Shown here: positions 42,715 to 50,988 of the stretch, piece by piece | Layout of the letters: each line of letters begins with the position of its first letter | Numbering within the stretch: the stretch's first letter is position 1 | Source of the DNA: Streptomyces profundus | Lineage (GTDB): Bacteria > Actinomycetota > Actinomycetes > Streptomycetales > Streptomycetaceae | Direction: 5' to 3' | Assembly (NCBI RefSeq): GCF_020740535.1 | Contig: NZ_CP082362.1 | Location: 2,232,001 to 2,296,000 of the forward strand | DNA: 64,000 nt | Translations under genes and position numbers: made by a program | The notes under the pieces: model-generated | The model's input: only the letters and a program-made list of their open reading frames with translations | What the model was told of the DNA's origin: nothing | Database searches by the model: none

Positions 42715-43919
42715 CGGAGCAGCCCGCGCTGGGCTAGGTTGGCCATCAGGGCGCGGATGCCGAAGGTCCAGGGCGGGGCGTCCTCGGCGTGGGTGACGAC
42801 GTTGGCGAGGGTGCCGAGGCGTGGCGTCGCGATCCGGACGACGTCGCCGAGGTGGTGGGTGAAGCCCTCGCCCGGCGCGCCCCGGTCCTGGGTGGGCGCG
42901 AACATGGTGCCGGTGAAGAGCAGTACGCCGTCCGGGTACTGGTGGAGTCGGCCCATGGTCTGGCGCACCAGGTCCAGCGGGTCGCGGCTGATCTCGGCGA
43001 GGGAGCTGACGGCCTCCAGCTGGAAGCCGTCGGGGCCGGTGATGTTCAGGGTGATGTCGAGCCGGCGGGCGTCGTCGAGGGTGAACGTCGCGTCGAAGAG
43101 GCGGACGAACGGGCCGATGGCGCAGGAGGCGTTGTTGTCCTTGGCCTTGCCGAGGAGGAGGGCGCTGCGGCCCTCGACATCGCGGAGGTTGACGTCGTTG
43201 CCGAGGGTGGCGCCGACGGCCTCGCCCCGGGAGTTGACGGCGAGGACGAGTTCGGGCTCGGGGTTGTTCCAGACGGAGCGGCTCCAGATGCCTATCTCGG
43301 CGCCGAGCCCGACGGCGGAGAGCACGGGGGCCTTGGTGAAGACCTCAGCGTCGGGGCCGATGCCGACCTCCAGATACTGCGACCAGAGGCCCTCGGCCGT
43401 CAGCACCTCCTTGACGCGGGCGGCCTCAGCCGAGCCGGGCACCAGGCTCTGCAACTGCCCGCCGAGCGCGTCGAGGACGCGGGCCCGGACGCCGGCGGCG
43501 CCGGCCCGGTCGCCACCGGCGCGCTCCTCGATCACCCGCTCGACCATGCTGCGGACAAAGGTGACGCCGCACGCCTTGAGCACCTGGAGGTCGGCGGGGG
43601 CCAGCAGACGGGGGCGGTCCCGGTGGCCGGCGAGGGTGGCGTCGAGCACCTCGGCGAGGTCGAAGTCACGTTCGGCCGGGGCCTGTTGGGCGAAGACGGC
43701 GGCGTCGGGGCGTTCCAGCAGGTCGGTCAGGGTGGGGGTGTGCGGGGTGAGGTCGACGAGCCGGTCGCCGCGCAGCGCGACCACGCAGGGCCCGCCGGCC
43801 GCCGGATCGTGCAGGCGGGCTATCAGGGTGGCGCGTTCCACGTCGTCGGGCAGCACGCGGGGCGCCAGCGCGGTGAGGTCCCTGGCCGGTTCGAACGCGG
43901 TGAAGGCGGTGGTGGTCAC
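42711..43919 (-). CDS. Fumarylacetoacetate hydrolase (FAH) family protein, 402 aa
   Basis: A 402-residue FAH-superfamily enzyme. The catalytic C-terminal domain has the metal-binding GIWSRSVWNNPEPELVLAVN (Glu pair), ATLGNDVNLRDVEGRSALLLGKAKDNNASCAIGP and LLFTGTMFAP. The N-terminal region of about 140 residues contains KACGVTFVRSMVERVIEER. Proteins of this length in sugar-acid clusters act on 2-keto-3-deoxy acids (for example 2-keto-3-deoxy-D-arabonate dehydratase). The start is a GTG at 43919 with GGAGGAG upstream. It overlaps the next gene by 4 bp. Confidence 0.85.
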   Translation of the reverse strand: MTTTAFTAFEPARDLTALAPRVLPDDVERATLIARLHDPAAGGPCVVALRGDRLVDLTPHTPTLTDLLERPDAAVFAQQAPAERDFDLAEVLDATLAGHRDRPRLLAPADLQVLKACGVTFVRSMVERVIEERAGGDRAGAAGVRARVLDALGGQLQSLVPGSAEAARVKEVLTAEGLWSQYLEVGIGPDAEVFTKAPVLSAVGLGAEIGIWSRSVWNNPEPELVLAVNSRGEAVGATLGNDVNLRDVEGRSALLLGKAKDNNASCAIGPFVRLFDATFTLDDARRLDITLNITGPDGFQLEAVSSLAEISRDPLDLVRQTMGRLHQYPDGVLLFTGTMFAPTQDRGAPGEGFTHHLGDVVRIATPRLGTLANVVTHAEDAPPWTFGIRALMANLAQRGLLR

Positions 43920-43936
43920 GGGGTGGGGTCTCCTCC

Positions 43937-44449
43937 TCAGTCCTGTCCCGCGTAGCGGCGGGCCAGTTCGCGGTAGTGCGCGGCGTTCAGCCGGATGCCG
44001 TCGGCCTCCTCGGCGGTCAGTTCGCGGCGCACCTTGCCCGGCACGCCGGCGACCAGGGAACCGGGCGGTACCACGGTGCCCTCCAGCAGCACGGTGCCGG
44101 CCGCGATCAGCGAACCGGCGCCCACCCGGCTGCCGTTGAGCAGTACGGCGCCCATGCCGATCAGCGAGTCGTCGCCGACGTGGCAGCCGTGCAGCACGGC
44201 CCGGTGGCCGACGGAGACGCCGGCGCCGACCCGGGTGGGGAAGCCGGGGTCGGCGTGCAGCACGCAGCCGTCCTGGATGTTGCTGCCGGCACCGATGCTG
44301 ATGGTCTCCGCGTCGGCGCGGACCACGGCGGTGAACCAGACACCGGCCTCCTCGCCGACGGAGGCGTCGCCGATCACGGTGGCGTCGGGCGCCACCCAGG
44401 CGCTGTCGGCGATCTGCGGGACATGGCCGTCGAACTCGATCACTCTCAT
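43937..44449 (-). CDS. Gamma-carbonic anhydrase-like left-handed beta-helix protein
   Basis: A 170-residue LbH protein with hexapeptide repeats (VAPDATVIGDASVGEEAGVW, VSVGHRAVLHGCHVGDDSLIGMGAVLLNGSRVG). Metal histidines as in gamma-carbonic anhydrases are in QDGCVLHAD and VSVGHRAVLHGC. It resembles YrdA/PaaY; PaaY acts as a thioesterase in phenylacetate breakdown, so a role in handling CoA esters from the neighbouring CoA enzymes is conceivable. The start overlaps the amidohydrolase stop as ATGA (44446-44449). Confidence 0.85.
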   Translation of the reverse strand: MRVIEFDGHVPQIADSAWVAPDATVIGDASVGEEAGVWFTAVVRADAETISIGAGSNIQDGCVLHADPGFPTRVGAGVSVGHRAVLHGCHVGDDSLIGMGAVLLNGSRVGAGSLIAAGTVLLEGTVVPPGSLVAGVPGKVRRELTAEEADGIRLNAAHYRELARRYAGQD

Positions 44450-45306
44450 GCGCCCACTCCATACCATCGGGCGGCGGTTTGGCCACGGACCTGCGCCAAC
44501 GACTCCTCGTCGAGGCCGGAGCGCACCAGCAGATCGCTGAGGTCGCTCAGCGTTCCGACATAGTCGCGGCGGAGCAGGGAGACCGGCCAGTTGCTGGCGA
44601 GCATCAGCCGTTCGGGGCCGAAGTACCGGACCGCCTCGGTGACATGGGGCAGCAGCGCGTCGGCGTCCCAGCGTTCCCAGGCGGTCAGCACATCGATGCC
44701 GACGGAGACCTTGAGCGCCACCGCCGGGTGGGCCGCGAGCGCGGCCAGCCGGTCGGCCCAGGCGCGGAGGTCGCCGCGTTCCACCGGCGGGCGCGCCAGA
44801 TGGTCGACGACGATCCGCAGCCCCGGCACCGCGCCCGCCAACGCCGTGACGGCGCGCACCTGTTGGTCGGTGACGGGCACCACGTCCCAGGCGAGGCCGC
44901 GTTCCGCCAGCTCGTGGCAGAGGTCGACGGTGGCCGGTTCGGTGAGCCAGTCCAGCGGGTCGCGGGCGACCAGGGTCCGCACCCCGCACAGCGCGTCGGC
45001 CGTGAGCCGACCCAACTCGGCGCGGGCGGCCTCGGGTCGGGCGAGCGGCAGCCAGCCGACCAGCCCGGCGACGAACGAGGCGCGCCGGGCGTAGTCGACG
45101 ATCCGGTCGTTCTCCTCGGCGCTGTCGACGGACTGCACCAGGATGGTGGCGTCCACGCCGGCGGCGGTGAGCTCGGGGCGCAGCTGCTCGGGCTCGAAGT
45201 CCCTGGCGATGCCGTGGTGTTGGTGGGTACGCCACGGCTGGTCCTGCCGGGAGACCTGCCAGAAGTGGTGGTGGGCGTCGATGACGCGGGCGGTGCCGGC
45301 GGGCAT
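44446..45306 (-). CDS. Amidohydrolase-2 family lactonase-type hydrolase (COG3618)
   Basis: A 286-residue TIM-barrel hydrolase of the L-fuconolactonase/2-pyrone-4,6-dicarboxylate lactonase family. It begins with VIDAHHHFWQ (the HxH metal site), has VDHLARPP with the third His and ends with the SNWPVSLL motif in which fuconolactonases usually have SDWPV. In sugar-acid pathways this family opens the lactone made by a dehydrogenase. It starts 1 bp after the enoyl-CoA hydratase stop, so it is in the same operon. Confidence 0.85.
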   Translation of the reverse strand: MPAGTARVIDAHHHFWQVSRQDQPWRTHQHHGIARDFEPEQLRPELTAAGVDATILVQSVDSAEENDRIVDYARRASFVAGLVGWLPLARPEAARAELGRLTADALCGVRTLVARDPLDWLTEPATVDLCHELAERGLAWDVVPVTDQQVRAVTALAGAVPGLRIVVDHLARPPVERGDLRAWADRLAALAAHPAVALKVSVGIDVLTAWERWDADALLPHVTEAVRYFGPERLMLASNWPVSLLRRDYVGTLSDLSDLLVRSGLDEESLAQVRGQTAARWYGVGA

Positions 45307-45307
45307 C

Positions 45308-46108
45308 TCAGCGGCCCTCCCATCGGGGGGTGCGGTGGTCGAGGAACGCGGCGACGCCCGCGCGGAAGTCTGCGCTGCCGTAGGCGCGGCGCAGCAGGTC
45401 GTCGGTGTCGACCCGGGCGGCGGCCGAACTGAGCCGACGTTCCGTCTCCTTGAGTGCGGCGAGGGTCAACGGCGCCTGGTTGACGAGGCGTTCGAGGAGC
45501 GCGTCAATCCTTTCCGGCAGTTCGTCGGGCTCGGCGATCCGGTGGACGAAGCCGGCGGTGTGCGCCGTCGCCGCGTCCAGGGGCTCGGCGGTGAGCAGCA
45601 GCGCCATGGTGCGGGCGGTGCCGAGCCGGTCGGCGAGCCGGGCGACGACGGGCGCCGGCAGGCAGTTGCCGAGGGTGCGGGCGATGGGCGCGCCGAAGGT
45701 GGCGTCCGGGGTGGCCAGCAGCAGATCGCAGGCGGCGGCCAGGGCGAGGCCGCCGCCGAAGGCCGGGCCCTCGACCACGCCGACCAGCGGCGCGCGCAGC
45801 GCCAGCAGCCGGGCCAGCACCCGGCCGACGCGGCGCTCGTAGGCGAGCCCCGCCTCGCCGGCGGCCTCGGGGTCGGTCGGGAAGTCGGCGAAGTGCCGGA
45901 TGTCGGTGCCGGCGGCGAACGCCAGGCCGCCGGCACCGCGCAACACCACGGCGCGCACCCCTGGCTCGTCGGCGACCTCGCAACCGGCGGCGAGCTGCTC
46001 GTACATGGGGAACGTCAGGGCGTTGCGGCGGCGTTGGTTGTCCAGCAGCAGCTCCACCACGGGGCCACGGCGGGTGACCCGGACGCCGCCGTCGAGTTCC
46101 GGGCTCAT
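45308..46108 (-). CDS. Enoyl-CoA hydratase/isomerase family protein
   Basis: A 266-residue crotonase-fold protein. Oxyanion-hole segments are FAAGTDIRHFADF and VEGPAFGGGLALAAACDLLLA. The glutamates of classical hydratase (normally in the second segment and in a following E motif) are only partly conserved, since the second region reads TFGAPIARTLGNCLP, so isomerase, hydrolase or decarboxylase activity is as likely. It overlaps the CoA-transferase stop by 4 bp (46105-46108), which implies it acts on the CoA ester made by that enzyme. Confidence 0.85.
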   Translation of the reverse strand: MSPELDGGVRVTRRGPVVELLLDNQRRRNALTFPMYEQLAAGCEVADEPGVRAVVLRGAGGLAFAAGTDIRHFADFPTDPEAAGEAGLAYERRVGRVLARLLALRAPLVGVVEGPAFGGGLALAAACDLLLATPDATFGAPIARTLGNCLPAPVVARLADRLGTARTMALLLTAEPLDAATAHTAGFVHRIAEPDELPERIDALLERLVNQAPLTLAALKETERRLSSAAARVDTDDLLRRAYGSADFRAGVAAFLDHRTPRWEGR

Positions 46109-47316
46109 GCGTCGTCCCCCCGCTCGCCGGCCTCCTGGGCCGCGCGGATCTCGGCGAGCACCTGCTCGGTGTGTTCGCCGATCAACGGCGGGTGGGCGCG
46201 GATGCTGGCCGGGCTGTCGCTGAGGTGCAGCGGCGAGGCGAGCACCCGCACCCGGCCGGCCACCGGATGGTCGATCTCGCGCACCAACTCCCGTGCGGCG
46301 ACCTGGGGGTCCTGGTCGAGGACCTCGGCGTAGTCCTGGATCGGTCCGGCGGGGACGCCGGCGTCCAGCAGGGTGGTGACCCAGTTGGCGGTGGTGTCGC
46401 CGACCAGCCGTTCCTCAAGCAGCGCGGCGAGTTCGTCGCGGTTGCGCATCCTGTCCATGTTGCTCGCGAACCTGGGGTCGTCGGTGAGGGGCGTCAACTC
46501 CAGCGCGGCGCAGAGGCGTTGCCAGAGTCGTTGGTTGTTGGCGCCGACCGTGAGGTAGCCGTCGGCGGTGCGCAGCGCCTGGTAGGGCGCCGACATCCGG
46601 TTGGCGGAGCCGAGCGGCCTCGGCGGGCTGCCGGTGGCCCAGTACTCGGTGGACTCCCAGATGGACATGGCGAGCACCGCCTCGAAGAGCGAGGTCTCCA
46701 CCCGCTGGCCGCGTCCCGTGCGCAGTCGGTGCACATAGGCGGCGAGTATGCCGCTGATCAGCAGCATTCCGGCGCCGAGATCGCCGACCGGCAGCCCGTT
46801 CTTGACGGGCCGGCCGCCCGGCTCGCCGGTGATGCTCATGGCGCCGGCCATGCCCTGCGCGATCAGGTCGTACCCCGGCCGGTCGGCATACGGTCCGCTG
46901 CCGCCGAATCCGGAGATATTGGCGTAGATCAGCCCGGGGTTGAGCGCGGCGAGGGTGTCGTAGTCGGCGCCGAGGCGTTCGGCGACGCCTGGCCGCCAGT
47001 TGTGCACCACCACATCGGCGGTGCGGGCCAGCGCGTGCAGGTCGGCGAGGCCCTGCTCGGTCTTGAGGTCGAGCAGCACGCTGCGCTTGTTGCGGTTGAG
47101 GGCGAAGAACGCGGTGCTGTCCCGGCCCTCGCCGCTGTCGCCCCAGGAGTGCCGGGTCTGGTCGCCGCCGCCCGGGTTCTCGACCTTGATCACATCGGCG
47201 CCGAGGTCGGCGAGAAGCATGGTGCAGAACGGTCCGGCCATCACCTGGGTGAGGTCCACCACCCGCATCCCGGCGAGGGCGGCGTGCGGCGAGTGGTCCT
47301 TCGCGTCGTCGGACAT
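46105..47316 (-). CDS. CaiB/BaiF-type (class III) CoA-transferase
   Basis: A 403-residue formyl-CoA-transferase-like enzyme. The N-terminal MRVVDLTQVMAGPFCTMLLADLGADVIKVENP is the family signature, and the catalytic Asp (YDLIAQGMAG region) follows GGSGPYADRPG. It activates a carboxylic acid by moving CoA from a donor acyl-CoA. The ATG at 47316 has a GGAGAG site. It is placed 44 bp after the binding-protein gene in an otherwise sugar-type operon, which is unusual. Confidence 0.92.
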   Translation of the reverse strand: MSDDAKDHSPHAALAGMRVVDLTQVMAGPFCTMLLADLGADVIKVENPGGGDQTRHSWGDSGEGRDSTAFFALNRNKRSVLLDLKTEQGLADLHALARTADVVVHNWRPGVAERLGADYDTLAALNPGLIYANISGFGGSGPYADRPGYDLIAQGMAGAMSITGEPGGRPVKNGLPVGDLGAGMLLISGILAAYVHRLRTGRGQRVETSLFEAVLAMSIWESTEYWATGSPPRPLGSANRMSAPYQALRTADGYLTVGANNQRLWQRLCAALELTPLTDDPRFASNMDRMRNRDELAALLEERLVGDTTANWVTTLLDAGVPAGPIQDYAEVLDQDPQVAARELVREIDHPVAGRVRVLASPLHLSDSPASIRAHPPLIGEHTEQVLAEIRAAQEAGERGDDA

Positions 47317-47360
47317 GGTGTCTCTCCTGGCTCGGTGCGCGTGGGGGTCGGGTGCCGGGG

Positions 47361-48686
47361 TCAGCGGGCGAGTCCGTCGTTGGCCTCGGCGAAGAAGGTG
47401 TCCACGGCCTCGGGCACGGTCTGGTGGCCGAAGGCGACGTCCTGGTAGGCCCGGGTGAACGCGGACTCGAAGACGGCCAGATAGCCCGGCGGATAGACCA
47501 CGTTGGGCGGGTCGTCGGCCACGATCCGCTGGTAGAGGGCGAGTTCGCCCTTCTTCAGCTCGGGCAGTTCGGGATCGTCCAACTGCCGTTGTAGCAGGGT
47601 GGTGTTGGTGACTGCGCCGTTGTCCGACGCATAGGTGTCGCCGCTGCGCGGGTCGTTGGCCCAGAAGTCGATGAACGCGGCGGCGGTGGGCAGGTTGTCG
47701 CAGTTGCGCGGGATGGAGAGGCCGGAGGCGATCAGCACGTTGCCGGCGCCGGCGGGCCCGCTGGGCAGCGGCAGGCTGGTCATCCGCTGGTCCTGGCCCT
47801 GCCCGTCGAGGGTGCCCTGGATGGGGGTGAGCGCGTTGCCGGGCCGGTTGTCGGAGAGGACGTCGCCGCTGGCCACATAGCTGGCCTCGGGCGACGGCGG
47901 CTCCTCGGCGTTGGCTGTGGGGCTGTTGGCGAGCCCATCGGCGCGGATCTCCTCCCACAACTCCCAGTACTCGATGAGGAGTTCCTTGGTGAAGCCGAGC
48001 TCGTTGCCGGCGAACATCTCCTCGCCGAGGCCCTGCACATAGGCGATGAAGAAGTTGGGCAGTCCGCCGCGGAGGGAGGTGGCCGGGATGTCGTCCGGCA
48101 GCCCCTCGGCGGCCCGGCGCAGGAAGTCGACGTAGTCGTCCCAGTCGTAGCCGGGCTCCGGCAGCGCCGCGCCGGCCTGCTGGGCGAGGGTCTCGTTCAC
48201 CATCAGCGCGTCATAGGCGGCGCCGGTCGGCAACATGTAGAGCTTGCCGTCCTCTCCCCTGCCGGTGTCCAGCACGGCGTCGGGGATGTCCTGGACGTCG
48301 ATGGCGCCCGACTCGATCATCGGGTCCAGCGGCAGCAGCGCGTTCCGGGCGGTGAAGTCGCCCAGGGTGCGGGCCTGGAGCTGGGTGACGCAGGGCATGT
48401 TGCGGCCCGCGCCCTGGACGTTGAGCCGCTTGAAGTAGTTGCCGAAGTCGGCGGTCTCCCGACTGACGCTGACCCCGGGGTGGTCCTCCTCGAAGATGTC
48501 GGCGACGGCGTTGGTCTTCTCGTTCCTGGATCCCGAGCCCCACCAGGAGAGCCGGATCTCGCCGGTGATCTCGCCCTGGCCGCCCAGTTGTTCGGGGGTG
48601 TGGTCGGGCATCCCCTGGCCGCAGGCGGCGAGGGCGGTGACACAGAGCAGGGCGAGCGCGGCCGGGCCGCTTCGGTGATGTCTCAT
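47361..48686 (-). CDS. ABC sugar importer, substrate-binding lipoprotein
   Basis: A 441-residue family-1 (MalE-like) binding protein. The lipoprotein signal ends LAAC-GQG, so it is membrane-tethered. The mature part begins EIRLSWWGSGSRNEKTNAVADIFE, typical of CUT1 carbohydrate binders. The ATG at 48684-48686 has GAGGAA just before it; a GTG at 48698 would overlap the permease gene but has no spacing for a ribosome site. The 8-bp gap to the permease gene indicates one transcript. The ligand is unknown. Confidence 0.9.
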   Translation of the reverse strand: MRHHRSGPAALALLCVTALAACGQGMPDHTPEQLGGQGEITGEIRLSWWGSGSRNEKTNAVADIFEEDHPGVSVSRETADFGNYFKRLNVQGAGRNMPCVTQLQARTLGDFTARNALLPLDPMIESGAIDVQDIPDAVLDTGRGEDGKLYMLPTGAAYDALMVNETLAQQAGAALPEPGYDWDDYVDFLRRAAEGLPDDIPATSLRGGLPNFFIAYVQGLGEEMFAGNELGFTKELLIEYWELWEEIRADGLANSPTANAEEPPSPEASYVASGDVLSDNRPGNALTPIQGTLDGQGQDQRMTSLPLPSGPAGAGNVLIASGLSIPRNCDNLPTAAAFIDFWANDPRSGDTYASDNGAVTNTTLLQRQLDDPELPELKKGELALYQRIVADDPPNVVYPPGYLAVFESAFTRAYQDVAFGHQTVPEAVDTFFAEANDGLAR

Positions 48687-48694
48687 CAGGTTCC

Positions 48695-49588
48695 TCACTT
48701 CAGCCCGCTGGTGGCGATGCCCTCGACGAGCAGCTTCTGGGCGGCGATGAAGAACGCGAGCACCGGCACCAGCGAGAGCGTGGACATCGCGAACAGCGAT
48801 CCGTAGGCCGACTGGCCGGTCGCGTCCAGGAACGTGGCCAGCCCCTGGGAGACCGTCCAGGCCTTGGGCTCGGTCAGATAGAGCATCGGGCCGAGGAAGT
48901 CGTTCCAGGTGTTGATGAAGGTGAACAGCGCGGTGGTGCCGAGCGCGGGCACGGACAGCGGCAGGACCACGCGCCAGAAGATGCCCCAGTGGCCACAGCC
49001 GTCGAGCCGGGCCGCGTCGTCCAGGCTGGGCGGCAGGGCGCGGATGAACTGCACCATCAGGAAGATGAAGAACGCGTCGGTGGCCATGAACTTGGGCACC
49101 ACCAGCGGCAGGATGGTGCCGACCCAGTCCAGCTGGTTGAAGAGGATGTACTGCGGCACCAGCGTCACGTGGTACGGCAGCAGCAGGGTGCCGATCACCA
49201 ATGCGAACAATGTCTTCTTGAAACGGAAATCAAGCCGCGCGAAGGCATAGGCGGTCAACGCGCAGGCGAACAGGTTCCCGACGATGCTCAGCACGGTGAT
49301 GGTCAGCGAGTTGAAGAAGAACCGGGAGAAGTTCAACTGCCCGCCGCCGGCCCAGCCGTCGGTGTAGTTGTCCCAGGTGAAGTCGCCGGTCCACAGACCC
49401 AACGTGTTGAACACCTGGTTGTCGGGCCGGAGCGAGGCGCCGAACATCCACAGCAGCGGGTAGAGCATCAGCGTCAACGCGATGATCATGACGCTGTGCT
49501 TGGCCAGTCCACGCAGCAACGGGCTGCGGGTGGGACGGTTGCCGAACAACAGCCGCCGCGGGCGGTTCGGCGCGCTGGTGATGCTCAT
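48695..49588 (-). CDS. ABC sugar importer permease (MalG-type)
   Basis: A 297-residue, six-helix CUT1 permease. The EAA loop that docks the ATPase is DDAARLDGCGHWGIFWRVVLPLS. The GGAGG site in front of the ATG is intact even though a TnpB element lies immediately upstream, so the gene can still be translated. Transcription from the upstream permease must cross about 1.4 kb of opposite-strand element. No ATPase gene is in the operon; in streptomycetes MsiK commonly serves several such importers. Confidence 0.92.
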   Translation of the reverse strand: MSITSAPNRPRRLLFGNRPTRSPLLRGLAKHSVMIIALTLMLYPLLWMFGASLRPDNQVFNTLGLWTGDFTWDNYTDGWAGGGQLNFSRFFFNSLTITVLSIVGNLFACALTAYAFARLDFRFKKTLFALVIGTLLLPYHVTLVPQYILFNQLDWVGTILPLVVPKFMATDAFFIFLMVQFIRALPPSLDDAARLDGCGHWGIFWRVVLPLSVPALGTTALFTFINTWNDFLGPMLYLTEPKAWTVSQGLATFLDATGQSAYGSLFAMSTLSLVPVLAFFIAAQKLLVEGIATSGLK

Positions 49589-49599
49589 TGCGTTCCTCC

Positions 49600-50973
49600 G
49601 TGCATATCTCCGGCTTCAGCCGGGGGAGGAAGGAGAGCCCCTGCGGGGCAGGGCCGGGAAAGCCGAGATGGCGTCGGGACGATGCGATGTCTGCCGGCCA
49701 CCCGTCGACGCCTCCGACCGGCATGGGACTTGGTAGGGTGCGAGGCACGATGCAGCAGGTCAGGCGGGCTTTCAGATACCGCTTCTACCCCACGGACGAG
49801 CAGGCGGCCGAGCTGTCGCGGACGTACGGCTGCGTGCGTTTCGTGTACAACAGGGCGCTGGAGGAGCGCACTCACGCGTGGCACAGCGAGCGGCGCCGGA
49901 CCTCCTACGCGGAGTCGTCCGCCGCGCTGACGGGGTGGAAGAAGACCGAGGAACTGGCCTTCCTGACGGAGGTGTCCTCCGTTCCACTCCAGCAGGCACT
50001 CCGCCACTTGCAGACGGCTTTCGGAAATTTCTTCGCCAAGCGTTCCAGGTATCCCCGGTACAAGAGTCGGAAGAAGTCCCGTGCGTCGGCCGAGTACACC
50101 CGCAGCGCCTTCAGGTGGCGTGACGGGGAGCTGACGTTGGCCAAGATGGCGGAGCCGCTGGACATCCGCTGGTCGTGTCCTCTCCCGAAGGGGTCTGAGC
50201 CGACCACGGTGACCGTGTCCCGCGACGCGGCTGGTCGCTGGTACGCGTCCCTGCTGTGCGAGGACACGATCGCCCCGGCTCCGGGCACGAAGAGCGCGGT
50301 CGGCATCGACGCGGGCATCACCTCGCTGGTGACGCTCTCGACCGGTGAGAAAATCGCCAACCCGCAGCACGAGCGGCGTGACCGTGTACATCTGGCCAGG
50401 GCCCAGCGGGAACTGTCGCGGAAGGCCAAGGGATCCGCGAACCGGGAAAAGGCCCGCCGCGGAGTCGCCCGTGTGCACGCCCGGATCGCCGACCGGCGAC
50501 GCGACTTCCTCCACAAGCTTTCGACTCGTCTCGTCCGTGAGAACCAAACGGTCGTGATCGAGGACCTCACCGTCCGCAACCTGTTGAAGAACCGGAAGCT
50601 CGCGCGCGCCATCTCCGACGCGTCCTGGACGACCCTGCGCTCCATGCTGGAGTACAAGTGCGCCTGGTACGGGCGCGAACTCGTCGTGGTCGACCGTCGG
50701 TTCCCCAGCAGCAGGCTCTGCGGAACCTGCGGCACGGTCCGCGAGAAACTGCCGTTGAACGTCCGCGAGTGGACGTGCGGCTGTGGAGCCAGGCACGACC
50801 GCGATGTGAACGCGGCACGCAACATCAAGGCGGCCGGGCTGGCCGCGTCTGCCTGTGGAGACGGTGTAAGACCTCAACGGGAGTCCTCCTGGACGGGGCG
50901 GTCGGCGATGAAGCAGGAAGCCCGGCGGGTAACCGCTGGAATCCCCCTCCGTAGGGATCGGGGAGGAAGTCAA
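49600..50973 (+). mobile_element. IS200/IS605-type element carrying only tnpB
   Basis: An insertion between the two permease genes of a leftward operon, transcribed in the opposite direction. The left end has a hairpin CCGGCT-TC-AGCCGG (49610-49623) followed by GGGGAGGAAGG. The right end has the related terminal structure ...CCCCCTCC...GGGGAGGAAGTCAAC, and TCAA at 50970-50973 resembles the right cleavage site known for IS608. There is no tnpA, so it would need a transposase in trans. Ends are accurate to about 10 bp. The stop codon of the upstream permease (TGA, 50970-50972) is formed by the element's right end. Confidence 0.75.
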
Positions 50974-50988
50974 CGCTCGTCTCCGTAG
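49750..50988 (+). CDS. tnpB: TnpB, RNA-guided nuclease of an IS200/IS605-type element
   Basis: A 412-residue TnpB. The N-terminal FRYRFYPTDEQAAELSRTYGCVRFVYN is the family start. The split RuvC site is complete: Asp187 (VGIDAGI), Glu271 (VVIEDL) and Asp352 (ARHDRDVNAARNI). A zinc ribbon CGTCG...CGCG lies between the last two. TnpB proteins are guided by omega RNA made from the element's right end and cut matching DNA, which helps keep the element in place. The frame reads through the right end, so the last five or so residues are encoded by the target gene. The ATG at 49750 is chosen over a longer open frame that starts in the permease gene. Confidence 0.92.
   Translation: MQQVRRAFRYRFYPTDEQAAELSRTYGCVRFVYNRALEERTHAWHSERRRTSYAESSAALTGWKKTEELAFLTEVSSVPLQQALRHLQTAFGNFFAKRSRYPRYKSRKKSRASAEYTRSAFRWRDGELTLAKMAEPLDIRWSCPLPKGSEPTTVTVSRDAAGRWYASLLCEDTIAPAPGTKSAVGIDAGITSLVTLSTGEKIANPQHERRDRVHLARAQRELSRKAKGSANREKARRGVARVHARIADRRRDFLHKLSTRLVRENQTVVIEDLTVRNLLKNRKLARAISDASWTTLRSMLEYKCAWYGRELVVVDRRFPSSRLCGTCGTVREKLPLNVREWTCGCGARHDRDVNAARNIKAAGLAASACGDGVRPQRESSWTGRSAMKQEARRVTAGIPLRRDRGGSQRSSP
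50860..50973 (+). ncRNA. Predicted omega RNA (reRNA) scaffold at tnpB 3' end
   Basis: Known TnpB systems use an RNA spanning the 3' part of tnpB and the right end, whose 3' extension beyond the element is the guide. Here the scaffold would end in the conserved ...GGGGAGGAAGTCAAC fold (ATCCC 50941-50945 with GGGAT 50954-50958, and CCTCC with GGAGG). The guide would begin at about 50974 with GCTCGTCTCCGTAG, antisense to the permease gene's end. The 5' boundary is a guess. Confidence 0.5.
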
